NCBI GenBank assembly: GCA_021793405.1
Contig: JAJYSV010000022.1
Coordinates: forward strand, 1-55,681
Direction: 5' to 3'
DNA: 55,681 nt
Source: Acidobacteriota bacterium
GTDB taxonomy: Bacteria; Acidobacteriota; Terriglobia; Terriglobales; Acidobacteriaceae
Shown: positions 41,127 to 50,412 of the stretch, one piece after another
How the letters are laid out: the number at the start of each line of letters is the position of its first letter
Position numbering within the stretch: position 1 is the stretch's first letter
The notes under the pieces: generated by a model
What the model saw: only the letters and a program-made list of their open reading frames with translations
What the model was told of the DNA's origin: nothing
Database searches by the model: none
Program-made: the position numbers and the translations under genes

Positions 41127-43579
41127 ATGCATGCTGCATCGAGATGGCTCCGTGCTCTGCCGATTTTTCTTCTTGCATCCGCCGCTTGCTCGCTTGCCTC
41201 TTCTGCCCAGTCACGCCCGCAGCCTGTTGACCCGCATCGCGGCCTGTTGAATGGACCGCGCAATGGATTGCCGCGCGCCCCAACTCCGCCCCCGCCATGA
41301 ACTCCACGCCGCTGCCGCTCTTTCGCAACAGCTTTGTCGTCTCGAAGAAGATTTCCATCGCAACTCTGTACGTTTCCGGCCTCGGTCAGTTTGAAGCGCA
41401 CATCAATGGCCAAAATGTAACCGACACAGTTCTTAATCCCGCGTGGAGCGACTATCGTAAGCGCGTTTACTACTGCACCTACGATGTCACCGCTCTGCTG
41501 CGCCCAGGAAAAAATGCTATCGGCGTAATGCTGGGCAACGGCATGTACAACGTGCCCCTGACTCCCGGACGCTATCAAAAATTTCACGGCTCCTTCGGCC
41601 AGCCCAAGCTCATCCTGCAACTGCAAATCAAATTTGCCGACGGCACCAGCCGAACCATCGCGAGTGACAACGCTTGGAAGACCTCGCCCGGCCCCATCAC
41701 CTTCACATCCATCTATGGCGGCGAAGACTACGATGCGCGCCTCGAGCAGTCAGGCTGGGATCGTCCCGCCTTCGACGATAAAAATTGGCCCAGCGTTGAT
41801 GTCGTCAGCAGCCCCGGCGGCGGCCTCGTGCCGGAAACCATTCCGCCCATCCGCGTCTTCAACCGCTACGATCCAGTCAAGATCACCCACCCGCAACCCG
41901 GCCGCACCGTCTATGACCTGGGAGAAAACTTTGCCGGCTGGCCGGAGATCACTGTACATGGTCCCCGCGGCTCCCGTGTAAAACTGGTTGCCGGTGAGCT
42001 GCTGGATTCCCACGGCTTGGTGACGCAGCGCAGTGCGGGCGCTCGACCGGGTTGGCAAAACTCATTTACCTACATTTTGAAAGGCGGCGGCGCGGAAACC
42101 TGGCACCCACAATTCACCTACTATGGCTTTCGCTACGTGCAGGCGGAATTGACGCCCCCGCGCGCCTGGGCTGAACTTCCAACGATCGACCGCCTCGATG
42201 GCCGCTTTCTTCACGACGCCGTGCAGGTCGATGGCAGCTTTCATTCCTCTGACGTGTTGCTGAATCGCATCCACACCCTCATCACTCGCGCCATGCTCAG
42301 CAATATGGTCAGCGTCCTCACCGATTGCCCGCATCGAGAAAAACTCGGCTGGCTGGAGCAGTCTCATCTGGCCGCTGCTTCGCTCATGTACAACTACAAT
42401 CTTTCCGCCCTCTACGCGAAAATCGCGGACGATATGCAGGACGCGCAGCTCCCCAGCGGGCTGGTGCCGGATATCGCGCCTGAATACACGGTCTTTGTGA
42501 AGGGCTTCCGAGACTCGCCGGAGTGGGGCTCGGCCGTTGTGCTCAGCACCTGGGCCGCCTATCAGTTCTACGGCGACCGCACCCTGCTCCGCGATCATTA
42601 CGGCTCCATGCAGCGCTACGTCGCCTATCTGCACTCGCGCCTGCAAGGCAATCTGCTCACTTACGGCCTCGGCGATTGGTTCGATATCGGCCCGCGTTCC
42701 CCCGGCGAATCGCAGTTGACCAGCAAGGGCGTCACCGCGACCGCCACCTATTATCAGGACCTCACCACCATGGCCCGCATCGCAAAGCTGCTCGATCGTC
42801 CCGCCGACGCGGCTGCATATTCTCGCGAAGCGGGTACCATCAAGCGCGCCTTCAATGCGCGTTTCTTCCATCCGGAAACCGATCAGTACGACACCGGCAG
42901 CCAAACCGCAAATGCCATGCCGCTGGTCGTCGGCCTGGCTCCCGAAGGCCGACGTGAAGCAGTCCTCAACAATCTCATCGCGGATATTCGCAAGCACAAC
43001 AACCACGTCACCGCCGGAGACATCGGCTTTCACTACGTCGTCCGCGCGCTTACGGATAATGACCGCTCCGATGTGCTGTTCGACATGCTGTCGCGTACCG
43101 ATGCGCCCAGCTATGGCGATCAGCTCGCGCGCGGCGCTACCACGCTTACTGAAGCGTGGGACGCGAATCCGGATGCGTCGCAAAATCATTTCATGCTGGG
43201 CCACGCGGAGGAATGGTTCTACCGCGGACTCGCCGGCATTCGCTTTGACCTCACACGCCCGCGCGATTCGCGCATCCTCATCCATCCCGCTATCGTTGGC
43301 AACATGCACAGCGTCGCCGCAACTTTCCACTCCAGCCTGGGAGAAATTCAGAGTGGCTGGTCGCGCAGCGGCCACACTCTGCGCATGAACGTTTCCATTC
43401 CAAAAGGCGCCACGGCAACCATCCTGTTTCCGTCGGCCTATCGCAAATCGATCACTGTCAACGGTCACGACCTTGGTGTCGATCCTTCCATTCATAACAT
43501 CGAAATGGCTGGATTCCACCCGAGTTGCATCGTTGCTGCGGGAACGTATCATTTTCTCGCGCATGATGCGCAACAATAA
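41127..43579 (+). pseudogene. GH78-type alpha-L-rhamnosidase with signal peptide in another frame
   Basis: The long frame runs from ATG 41297 to 43579 (760 residues) and encodes a rhamnosidase that releases alpha-L-rhamnose. It shows YVSGLGQFEAHINGQNVTD, YDLGENFAGWPEITVHGPRG, the catalytic region TDCPHREKLGWLEQSH, GDWFDIGP and TTLTEAWDANPD. The same frame continues upstream as EWTAQWIAARPNSAPA, the typical GH78 start, until an in-frame TGA. A signal peptide (MHAASRWLRALPIFLLAASA) is encoded from ATG 41127 in a different frame that ends at 41300. One frameshift near 41240-41250 separates them. Either the gene is broken or this is an assembly error; the catalytic part itself looks intact. Confidence 0.75.
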
Positions 43580-43703
43580 TCTGCATAATTAAATTCTGCA
43601 GTTACAACAAGTTCTCTTGGAGCTTTAATCGGCAAACTCGACATTTGGTTTGCTGGCGCAACTTTTTCTGGCGCATGCCGTTCTAACTACCCGAGGTGAG
43701 CAA

Positions 43704-44120
43704 ATGCGAGTCATGAAATATTTGGTAGTCTTCGGGGTTGTTATTGGGCTTTCCTTTTTCGCCGCGTCACCGGCAAATGCACAGGTGTCGCTCAATTTTG
43801 GCGTCAATGTCGGCCCGGAACCCGTATGTCCCTACGGCTACTTCGACTACGCTCCATACAATTGCGCCCCCTATGGCTATTACGGACCGGAATGGTTCTC
43901 GAATGGATTTTTCATCGGGGCCGGTCCATGGTTCCATGGCCCGCGAGGCTTCTACGGCCACGTGGATAACCGCTTCGATCCGCATCACGGCTACCGCGGC
44001 GGCCTCCCGCATCGTGGGGAACATGGCAACTTCCGCGGCTATGGGCATGACGGCTTCCACGGGAATGAAAGACGCGGCGGCTATAACCACGGCGGGCATG
44101 GGCATGGGCATGGGCACTAA
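43704..44120 (+). CDS. Secreted Gly/Tyr/His-rich protein
   Basis: A 138-residue protein with a signal peptide (MRVMKYLVVFGVVIGLSFFA, cleavage after ANA). The mature part is low in complexity: YGYFDYAPYNCAPYGYYGPE, then Gly/His/Arg-rich repeats ending HGGHGHGHGH. Such tails can bind transition metals, but no function is shown. GAGGTGAG precedes ATG 43704. It is convergent with the arsenite pump gene. Confidence 0.6.
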   Translation: MRVMKYLVVFGVVIGLSFFAASPANAQVSLNFGVNVGPEPVCPYGYFDYAPYNCAPYGYYGPEWFSNGFFIGAGPWFHGPRGFYGHVDNRFDPHHGYRGGLPHRGEHGNFRGYGHDGFHGNERRGGYNHGGHGHGHGH

Positions 44121-44147
44121 ACGCGAATAGAAGTCAGCCCAAAATCG

Positions 44148-44180
44148 GAATGGGCCCACCAGAGGGCCCATTCTGCTTTT
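44148..44180. terminator. Terminator between the His-rich gene and acr3
   Basis: GAATGGGCCC (44148-44157) and GGGCCCATTC (44164-44173) form a perfect 10-bp stem with loop ACCAGA, followed on the plus strand by TGCTTTT. It closes the His-rich gene and, read on the minus strand, lies just beyond the acr3 stop at 44196. Confidence 0.8.
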
Positions 44181-44195
44181 GCGGCGCGAAACCCT

Positions 44196-45275
44196 TTACG
44201 CCACAAAGTAGCGCTTGCGTATCCAGAAGGCGACGTTGACCAGGCTAATCAGCGCAGGCACTTCGATCAGCGGGCCCACCACGCCCACGAATGCTTCACC
44301 GGAGTTCAGCCCGAACACCGACACAGCCACCGCAATCGCAAGCTCAAAATTATTGCCCGCCGCCGTGAACGACAGCGTCGCGGACTGCGCATAATCCGCG
44401 CCCAGCCGCTTGCCCATCCAGAAGCTGATCAGAAACATAATCAGAAAATAGATGACCAGCGGAATCGCAATGCGAATCACATCCAGCGGTAACCGCACAA
44501 TCAGATCGCCCTTCAGCGAAAACATGACGAGGATCGTGAACAGCAGCGCCGCCAGCGTCAGCGGGCTGATGCGAGGGAGGAAACGCGTCCGATACCACTT
44601 CTCCCCTTTCGCGCGGATAAGAATCCAGCGCGTCAGGATCCCGGCCCCAAAGGGAACGCCGAGGTAGACCCCCACACTCTTTGCGATCTGACCAATGCCG
44701 ATGTGGACGATGCTACTCTCCAGCCCGAACCATCTCGGCACCACCGTCATGAAGACCCACGCATAGACGCTGTAAAACAGCACCTGAAACACGCTGTTCA
44801 GCGCAACCAGCCCGGCAGCGTAGTCCGTGTCGCCTTCTGCCAGTTCATTCCATACCAGCACCATCGCAATGCAACGCGCGATCCCGATCAGGATCAGGCC
44901 CCGCATGTACGCCGGCTCGCCGCGAAGAAAAAGAATGGCCAGCAAAAACATCAGCACCGGCCCGATGATCCAGTTCTGCACTAGCGACAACCCCAGCACC
45001 CGCTTACTGCGGAAGACTTCCCTCAATTTCTCGTAGCGCACCTTCGCCAGCGGCGGATACATCATCACGATCAGCCCAATGGCGATGGGAACGTTGGTGG
45101 TCCCAACCTGGAACCGGTTCACGAATGCGGCGGATCCGGGAACGAAGTGACCGACCGCCACGCCTATCGCCATTGCCAGAAAAATCCATAGTGTCAGCCA
45201 GCGATCGAGAAACGACAAGTGCTTCCGCTGGGGCGGAGCGCATACCTGGCCCTCGGTGGCGAGTGCGTTGGCCAT
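44196..45275 (-). CDS. acr3: Arsenite efflux permease Acr3
   Basis: A 359-residue carrier with ten predicted spans. The Acr3 hallmark is the conserved Cys in [20 protein letters not shown], followed by [20 protein letters not shown] and, near the C-terminus, [20 protein letters not shown] and [19 protein letters not shown]. It exports arsenite (and weakly antimonite) using the proton gradient. Its ATG at 45275 overlaps the last base of the arsR stop, so the two are translationally coupled. No ArsA ATPase is present in the window. Confidence 0.93.
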   Translation of the reverse strand: MANALATEGQVCAPPQRKHLSFLDRWLTLWIFLAMAIGVAVGHFVPGSAAFVNRFQVGTTNVPIAIGLIVMMYPPLAKVRYEKLREVFRSKRVLGLSLVQNWIIGPVLMFLLAILFLRGEPAYMRGLILIGIARCIAMVLVWNELAEGDTDYAAGLVALNSVFQVLFYSVYAWVFMTVVPRWFGLESSIVHIGIGQIAKSVGVYLGVPFGAGILTRWILIRAKGEKWYRTRFLPRISPLTLAALLFTILVMFSLKGDLIVRLPLDVIRIAIPLVIYFLIMFLISFWMGKRLGADYAQSATLSFTAAGNNFELAIAVAVSVFGLNSGEAFVGVVGPLIEVPALISLVNVAFWIRKRYFVA

Positions 45276-45709
45276 CACGGTCTGGCCTCACAGGCGCAAT
45301 CCGTATCGACAGGCATGGGAATGGGCGCGCCTTCCAGCGCCGCGAATTTCTTCGGGCTGCAACATGCCTTCGACAGCCGCACCCGGTCCGCCTGCATCTT
45401 CCTGTCTTCTTTCAGCCATGCCAGCGTTTGCCGCAGAACCTGCGCCGCCCCGGTCTGAGCGGTTCCCATATTATCCGGCGGCATCACGATCCTGTAGTGC
45501 ATCCATTTGCCTTCGCGCCGCGCCGCCACAATTCCGGCGCGCCGCAGATACGCTAGATGCCGCGAGATCTTCGGCTGCGGCTGCTCTAGAATTTCCACCA
45601 GGTAGCAGACGCAAATTTCCTGCTCTCCCATCAGGTTCAGCAGGCGCAGGCGCGTGGTATCGCCCAGCGCCTGAAAGAAGCGCTCCGCATTGAAGGATGA
45701 CTTTGCCAT
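45275..45709 (-). CDS. arsR: ArsR/SmtB-family arsenic-responsive repressor
   Basis: A 144-residue winged-helix repressor: [20 protein letters not shown], then the metal-sensing helix [20 protein letters not shown] (CxC site) and [20 protein letters not shown]. It is longer than classic ArsR, with a Cys-rich tail (SKACCSPKK and [10 protein letters not shown]) that could add an As(III) site. It is probably autoregulated from the shared operator at 45719-45757. ATG 45709 lacks a strong Shine-Dalgarno, and the -10 is only ten bases upstream, so the message may be leaderless or nearly so. Confidence 0.9.
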   Translation of the reverse strand: MAKSSFNAERFFQALGDTTRLRLLNLMGEQEICVCYLVEILEQPQPKISRHLAYLRRAGIVAARREGKWMHYRIVMPPDNMGTAQTGAAQVLRQTLAWLKEDRKMQADRVRLSKACCSPKKFAALEGAPIPMPVDTDCACEARP

Positions 45710-45718
45710 CACGTTTTA

Positions 45719-45757
45719 CTTATACGCCTTGACGAATATGTTTTCAACGGATATATT
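45719..45757. promoter_or_regulatory. Opposed overlapping promoters of arsR-acr3 and arsM-arsC
   Basis: On the plus strand, TTGACG (45729-45734), 17 bases, TATATT (45752-45757) points to arsM. On the minus strand, TTGAAA (complement of 45742-45747), 17 bases, TATAAG (complement of 45719-45724) points to arsR. The two cores interlock by about 19 bases. The overlap holds an imperfect palindrome, GAATATGTTTTC then AACGGATATATTC, which is a good ArsR operator candidate. Confidence 0.65.
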
Positions 45758-45789
45758 CGCCTTGAAAGATATGTTGTAAGGAGGTTGTT

Positions 45790-46671
45790 GTGACGGAGCA
45801 TCTTTTGGATTCAGTCAAGTCTAAATACGCCGCCGTGGCCGAAAGCACGCTGTCCAGCGATCACTCGGGCGTCAAGGCTGTTGCCGAGGCATTCGGCTAC
45901 ACCGCCGAGGAACTGAGATCCATTCCCGCCGCCGCCAACATGGGCCTTTCCTGCGGCAACCCAACAGCCACCGCGCACCTCAAACCCGGCGAAGTCGTTG
46001 TCGATCTTGGCTCCGGTGGCGGTCTCGATGTCTTTCTCGCCGCGAAAATGGTCGGTCCCCAGGGCCGCGCCATTGGCATCGATATGACCCCTGCGATGAT
46101 CGATCGCGCCCGCGCCAACGCTGCCGCCGGCGGCTACAACAACGTCGAGTTCTATCTCTCCACCATCGACAAAATTCCCCTGCCGGATGCATCCGTCGAT
46201 TGCGTCATCTCCAACTGCGTTCTCAATCTCGCGCCGGACAAGCCCGCCGTCTTCCGCGAAATCGCGCGCGTCCTCAAACCCGGCGGCCGTCTCGCCGTCA
46301 GCGACATCGCCTTGAAGCACGAGCTTCCTGAGGCGGTCTCTCGCAGTATCGCCGCTTACGTCGGCTGCATCGCCGGAGCGATTCGCATCGACGACTACCG
46401 CAACGGCCTGCTCGCCGCCGGCTTCCAGCACGTCGAAATTGTCGACAGCGGCGCCGACCTCAACGCCTACGCCAAAGTCGAGAACCAGTCCGGCTGCTGC
46501 TCGCCCACCATGGATGCCGCCGGTTCACTGCAAATCCTCGACGAGCCGTGTTGCACTCCCGCATCCGGCGCGCCCGCTTCCCTGCACGACGAACTCGCAG
46601 CACTTCTCTCGCAATACGACGTCAACGCCGCTGCGGCCAGCGTCAAGGTCTACGCCATCAAGCCAAGCTAG
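45790..46671 (+). CDS. arsM: Arsenite S-adenosylmethionine methyltransferase
   Basis: A 293-residue class I methyltransferase that methylates arsenite to volatile or less retained forms. The SAM motif is [20 protein letters not shown], then [20 protein letters not shown]. Arsenic-binding Cys candidates are in [25 protein letters not shown] and YVGCIAGAI. The tail adds further pairs (SGCCSP, EPCCTP). The start is GTG at 45790 with AAGGAGG seven bases upstream. It is divergent from arsR and probably derepressed by arsenic. The stop codon lies in a repeat element. Confidence 0.92.
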   Translation: MTEHLLDSVKSKYAAVAESTLSSDHSGVKAVAEAFGYTAEELRSIPAAANMGLSCGNPTATAHLKPGEVVVDLGSGGGLDVFLAAKMVGPQGRAIGIDMTPAMIDRARANAAAGGYNNVEFYLSTIDKIPLPDASVDCVISNCVLNLAPDKPAVFREIARVLKPGGRLAVSDIALKHELPEAVSRSIAAYVGCIAGAIRIDDYRNGLLAAGFQHVEIVDSGADLNAYAKVENQSGCCSPTMDAAGSLQILDEPCCTPASGAPASLHDELAALLSQYDVNAAAASVKVYAIKPS

Positions 46672-46700
46672 GGTGGGATAGAACGATGCCCGCATCACAG
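46668..46700 (+). repeat. Dispersed repeat overlapping the arsM stop
   Basis: This stretch matches 38977-39010 with about three differences by eye (GCTAGG-TGGGATAGAACGA, then GCCCGCATC-CAG). The TAG of arsM is part of it. It falls between arsM and arsC. Confidence 0.6.
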
Positions 46701-46746
46701 GAACAGGGATACTGCAGCTAACCCGGGATTGAAAGTGGGACGCGCC

Positions 46747-47235
46747 ATGCCGCACTACAATGTTCTGTTTCTCTGCACCGGCAACTCCGCCCGCTCCATC
46801 CTTGCGGAGGCCATCCTCAACCGCAAAGGAGCGCCCCACTTTACCGCCTACAGCGCCGGCAGCCATCCGTCAGGAACGGTGCGCCCGGAAGCACTGCGGC
46901 AATTGCAGGCAGTCGGCCTTCCAGTCGAAGGACTGCGCAGCAAATCCTGGGATGAGTTTGCCGCCCCCGGCGCGCCGCATTTCAACTTCGTCTTCACCGT
47001 CTGCGACAACGCCGCAAAAGAAGTGTGTCCCATCTGGCCCGGTCAACCCATCACCGCGCACTGGGGAGTGCCCGATCCCGCCGCCGTCCAAGGCACTCCG
47101 CACGAGATCGACCGCGCTTTCGCGCAGGCCTTCGCCACGCTGGAACGCCGCATCTCCCTGCTGCTCGCCCTTCCGCTCGCGTCCCTCGATTCGCTCGCCA
47201 TCAAGCAGCGCCTCGACTCCATCGGCCGGCAGTAA
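46747..47235 (+). CDS. arsC: Arsenate reductase, low-molecular-weight phosphatase type
   Basis: A 162-residue protein with the P-loop VLFLCTGNSARSILAEAIL (CX5R), SAGSHPSGTVRPEAL, and a pair of further Cys in NFVFTVCDNAAKEVCPIWPG that fit the thioredoxin-coupled redox relay. It reduces arsenate to arsenite for Acr3 export or ArsM methylation. ATG 46747 is chosen over the TTG at 46729. The alternative reading is a protein-tyrosine phosphatase, but the context and the extra Cys favour ArsC. Confidence 0.9.
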   Translation: MPHYNVLFLCTGNSARSILAEAILNRKGAPHFTAYSAGSHPSGTVRPEALRQLQAVGLPVEGLRSKSWDEFAAPGAPHFNFVFTVCDNAAKEVCPIWPGQPITAHWGVPDPAAVQGTPHEIDRAFAQAFATLERRISLLLALPLASLDSLAIKQRLDSIGRQ

Positions 47236-47346
47236 CGCGGCCGTCGCAGAATTGTGCAGGTTGCTCTTCGAACGGGCGTAGGATGGTTTGCGAGACATTA
47301 TCAACTTTTGGTGCGGCACGCGCGCCCAAACAGGTCCGAGGGAAAC

Positions 47347-48858
47347 TTGGCACGCTCAAAGACGACATCGAAACGTGTTCCACGGCCGTATATCAAAGAT
47401 CTGACCGAGTTTGATTATCCAGATTCAGAACTCGTATTCGGGTTTGTCTGCCCTACCGGAACAGATTTCACGCCAATCCTTAAAGAGTTCAAGCGCCTCC
47501 TTAAGCAATACCGCTATACATCAGACGAAATTCACCTCAGCGATTATCTTGGAAGACTTGGATACAAACTCAAGAACACACCTGAATGGTCTAGGATCGA
47601 GTCCCGCATGGATGCAGCACGACAAGCGTGCGAGGATGCAAAAAGAAAAGACTTGATGGCAATCGCCGCCGTCAATGCCGTTTCGAAGAAAAGAGATTTT
47701 GAAGCCCTAAACAAGCGGGTGAATACAAAACCCAGGGAACGCGTCGCGCATCTCTTGATTTCGCTAAAGAGACCCGAAGAGGTGTCGACGCTCAGGAAAA
47801 TATATGGCCCGGGCTTCTACTTGATCGGCATCTTCGCCACAGAGGAGGAACGCCTCGCATATTTAATAGGTCGCAACACGCCCAAAAATAAGGCTTCGGA
47901 ACTGATTGAGCGAGACCAGAACGAGGAACACCCATACGGGCAAAAAACCCGGAAAACCTTTCACCTATCAGACGTTTTTGTCCGCACTTCAAAATTCAAA
48001 GACGAACTGAGCAGGTTCCTTCAACTAATTTTTTGCAACCCGTATGTCACGCCAACTCAGGAAGAGCGCGGGATGTTTTTTGCATATGCCGCCAGTATGC
48101 GTTCTGCTCAACTCGGAAGGCAGGTCGGAGCCTGCCTAGTCTCAACAGGTGGAGAGGATCTGCTTTCAATTGGGTGCAATGATGTCCCGAAGGTCGGCGG
48201 CGGACTTTATTGGCCAGGGAAAAATGATCGCCGAGATCACAGGTTGAAATATGACACGAACGACGCTGAAATCGACAAGATAATAGAAAGCATGTTCGAA
48301 AGAATCGAGCAATCTTGGCCATCCATCCACGATCTAAGGCCGTTTTTCAAGGAAACATTGGATATTACTGAATTTGGCAGAGCTGTTCATGCCGAGATGG
48401 ATGCTTTATTGAGCTGCGCTAGGATCGGAGCGTCTCCCAGGGGCGCAACTCTCTACACCACGACATTCCCATGTCATAACTGCACCAGACACATCATTGC
48501 CGCAGGAATCAAAACTGTCTATTACATCGAACCATACGTGAAATCTCGTGCCAAGACTTTACACGCAGACGAAATATGTATCGAGGAATCTTCCACGACA
48601 GCAAGAATTTCTGCACGATCCACAGCACATGCCGATAAAGTAGATTTTAATAGTTTCGTCGGAATCGGACCACGACGTTTTGTTGATCTGTTTTCGATGT
48701 CCCTCGGCGACGGCTATGAGTTGGAGAGGAAATTAGACGGAAAAACAATATCGCGGGAAGCAAAAACGGCGATTCCACGGGTTTCCATGAGGCCCACGTC
48801 ATATCTGCAGCGTGAGATGATTGCTGCGCATCAAATTGATAGAACGAAAAAGGAGTGA
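47347..48858 (+). CDS. AvcD-like anti-phage dCTP/dCMP deaminase
   Basis: A protein of about 503 residues with two parts. The N-terminal half looks like a degenerate P-loop kinase domain (ELVFGFVCPTGTDFTPILKE). The C-terminal half is a cytidine-deaminase fold with the zinc site GRAVHAEMDALLSCARIG and FPCHNCTRHIIAAGIKTVYY. This architecture is that of anti-phage deaminases (AvcD/DCD type), which deplete dC nucleotides during infection. TTG 47347 has GAGGG upstream; the frame opens at GTG 47254. Base composition is clearly AT-richer than in the ars and lpxC genes, suggesting transfer. A small ORF follows after three bases. Confidence 0.85.
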   Translation: MARSKTTSKRVPRPYIKDLTEFDYPDSELVFGFVCPTGTDFTPILKEFKRLLKQYRYTSDEIHLSDYLGRLGYKLKNTPEWSRIESRMDAARQACEDAKRKDLMAIAAVNAVSKKRDFEALNKRVNTKPRERVAHLLISLKRPEEVSTLRKIYGPGFYLIGIFATEEERLAYLIGRNTPKNKASELIERDQNEEHPYGQKTRKTFHLSDVFVRTSKFKDELSRFLQLIFCNPYVTPTQEERGMFFAYAASMRSAQLGRQVGACLVSTGGEDLLSIGCNDVPKVGGGLYWPGKNDRRDHRLKYDTNDAEIDKIIESMFERIEQSWPSIHDLRPFFKETLDITEFGRAVHAEMDALLSCARIGASPRGATLYTTTFPCHNCTRHIIAAGIKTVYYIEPYVKSRAKTLHADEICIEESSTTARISARSTAHADKVDFNSFVGIGPRRFVDLFSMSLGDGYELERKLDGKTISREAKTAIPRVSMRPTSYLQREMIAAHQIDRTKKE

Positions 48859-48861
48859 ACA

Positions 48862-49056
48862 ATGTCTTTCAATCCCGATTTGACTGTCCCGGAAAACCGA
48901 GAGTATTGGGATCATGTAAAAAAGCTTTCTGAACAGGTGAAAACCTGGCCAGATTGGATGAAGGGAAGGGATGTAACGGAATGCAGCGAATCCAAAGCCG
49001 ATAGTAAGGAGCGCAAAACTTCAGTATTTTCTGCATCAAAAAAAGCACTGAAATAA
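48862..49056 (+). CDS. Small acidic/basic ORF coupled to the AvcD-like gene
   Basis: A 64-residue protein (MSFNPDLTVPENREYWDHVK, then KLSEQVKTWPDWMKGRDV). The start is strongly supported: AAGGAG overlaps the end of the deaminase gene and the ATG is four bases after its TGA. The helical YWDHVKKLSEQVKTWPDW core is compact; the last 25 residues are Ser/Lys-rich and probably disordered. No named family was recognised. Its coupling and shared AT-rich composition suggest it acts with the deaminase, for example as a regulator or cofactor; that is inference. Confidence 0.65.
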   Translation: MSFNPDLTVPENREYWDHVKKLSEQVKTWPDWMKGRDVTECSESKADSKERKTSVFSASKKALK

Positions 49057-49085
49057 TTTAAGCAAAGCGGTGCTGCCCCCTTTTG

Positions 49086-50267
49086 TTACCCCGCAATCAT
49101 CGCGGCCAGCAACGCCGTGCGCTTCGCCAACTCGCTCAGCAGGATCGACTCATGCGCGGCGTGCGCGCCTTCGCCCACTGCGCCCATCCCATCCAGCGTT
49201 GGAATTCCCAGCGCGGCGGTAAAGTTTCCATCCGAGCCGCCGCCAGTGCTGGCTTCCTCCAACGCGAATCCCATCGCCCGCGCTATTTCTTGTGCCTGGC
49301 GAAATAGCTGAACCGTTGCTCGGCTGCGTTCCATCGGCGGACGATTCATGCCGCCAGTAACGGTCACGCTGCAACCTCGGTCCGTGGGTCGCAATCCGCG
49401 AAACAGCCGTTCCACCCGCGCCGCATCGCGCACCCGTGCAATGCGCACATCCACTTCCACCTGCGCTTCCGCCGCAATCACATTCACCCGCGTGCCGCCG
49501 CAAATCGTTCCCGGATTCACCGTCAGCCCAGTTTTTAAATCGGTAAACCGAGAAATCTTTTCAATCAGGCGAGCCAGTTCCAGCACCGCGGAATGTCCCG
49601 CCTCAAAATCAACGCCGCTATGCGCCGCCACTCCCTGCACGTGGATCGTATACTCGCCGACTCCTTTGCGCGCCGTTTTGTACGCGCCCTGCGGACCCTG
49701 TGCCGGCTCCAGCACGAAGACCTTCGAACATTCCAGCGCAATCTCTTGCGTCACCGCGCGTGAGACAGGACTGCCAACTTCTTCCTCGGAGTTCAACAGC
49801 ACCACCACTGGCGATGCCATCGCCTCGGCTTCGCGCAACATCGCCAGCGCATGCAGCGCCATCACCACGCCCGCCTTCATGTCGTACACGCCAGGCCCGA
49901 AGAGTTTTCCCTTCGCCTTTCGAAACGGCATTGTCGCCAGCGTTCCCATTGGCCAAACCGTATCGAGATGGCCCAGCAGCAGAATCGGCTTTTGCCTTGC
50001 GCCTGCAGCTTGCCGAGGTCTCGAACCCATCGCCCGGAGTCGCACTTCCAGCAGATCGCCAAATTGCTTCTGCCGGTACCAGCGGATTTTTCCGCCGAGT
50101 TCTTCAAACCAGCCCGCGACGAGATGACTGGCGCGGTCCACCGCACCCTTGTTTTCGCTCGGCGACTCTACGGAAACCAGCGCCTCCAGTTCCTGCACCA
50201 TTCTTTCCTGGCGCTCTTTCGCGTCTTTAAGCAGGCGTCTGGGTTCATATTCTGGGATAGTGCTCAT
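49086..50267 (-). CDS. M20-family metallopeptidase (carboxypeptidase G2-like)
   Basis: A 393-residue di-zinc peptidase. Metal and catalytic residues are visible in LLLGHLDTVWPMG (His and catalytic Asp), FGPGVYDMKAGVVMALHALA (bridging Asp), LLNSEEEVGSPVSR (catalytic Glu pair) and EGAHAAHESIL (last His). The dimerisation domain lies at about 185-300 (GVGEYTIHVQGVAAHSGVDF). It cleaves C-terminal residues, often Glu, from peptides or folate-type conjugates. No signal peptide was seen. It is divergent from lpxC. Confidence 0.87.
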   Translation of the reverse strand: MSTIPEYEPRRLLKDAKERQERMVQELEALVSVESPSENKGAVDRASHLVAGWFEELGGKIRWYRQKQFGDLLEVRLRAMGSRPRQAAGARQKPILLLGHLDTVWPMGTLATMPFRKAKGKLFGPGVYDMKAGVVMALHALAMLREAEAMASPVVVLLNSEEEVGSPVSRAVTQEIALECSKVFVLEPAQGPQGAYKTARKGVGEYTIHVQGVAAHSGVDFEAGHSAVLELARLIEKISRFTDLKTGLTVNPGTICGGTRVNVIAAEAQVEVDVRIARVRDAARVERLFRGLRPTDRGCSVTVTGGMNRPPMERSRATVQLFRQAQEIARAMGFALEEASTGGGSDGNFTAALGIPTLDGMGAVGEGAHAAHESILLSELAKRTALLAAMIAG

Positions 50268-50412
50268 GGCTCAACATCCTTTCAAGGGCGATTTTCGCAC
50301 CGCTCGAGGTGCAGCCACGACACAAGGTGTGGTAATTTTGCCACATCCGTCTCGGCGCGACTACTTATAGGATAAGCGTTTACAGGATTGGAGCTTCGCG
50401 ATCGCGCGCAAT

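Noticed and set aside
41029-41250. 73-codon plus-strand frame before the rhamnosidase
   Set aside because: The repeat element and the signal-peptide frame account for this region. This frame gives no signal or domain.
42062-43576. 504-codon open frame antisense to the rhamnosidase
   Set aside because: It lies fully inside a GH78 gene with clear motifs. The antisense product is low in recognisable structure and rich in Arg/Ala/Gly/Val, as expected from GC-rich codon shadowing.
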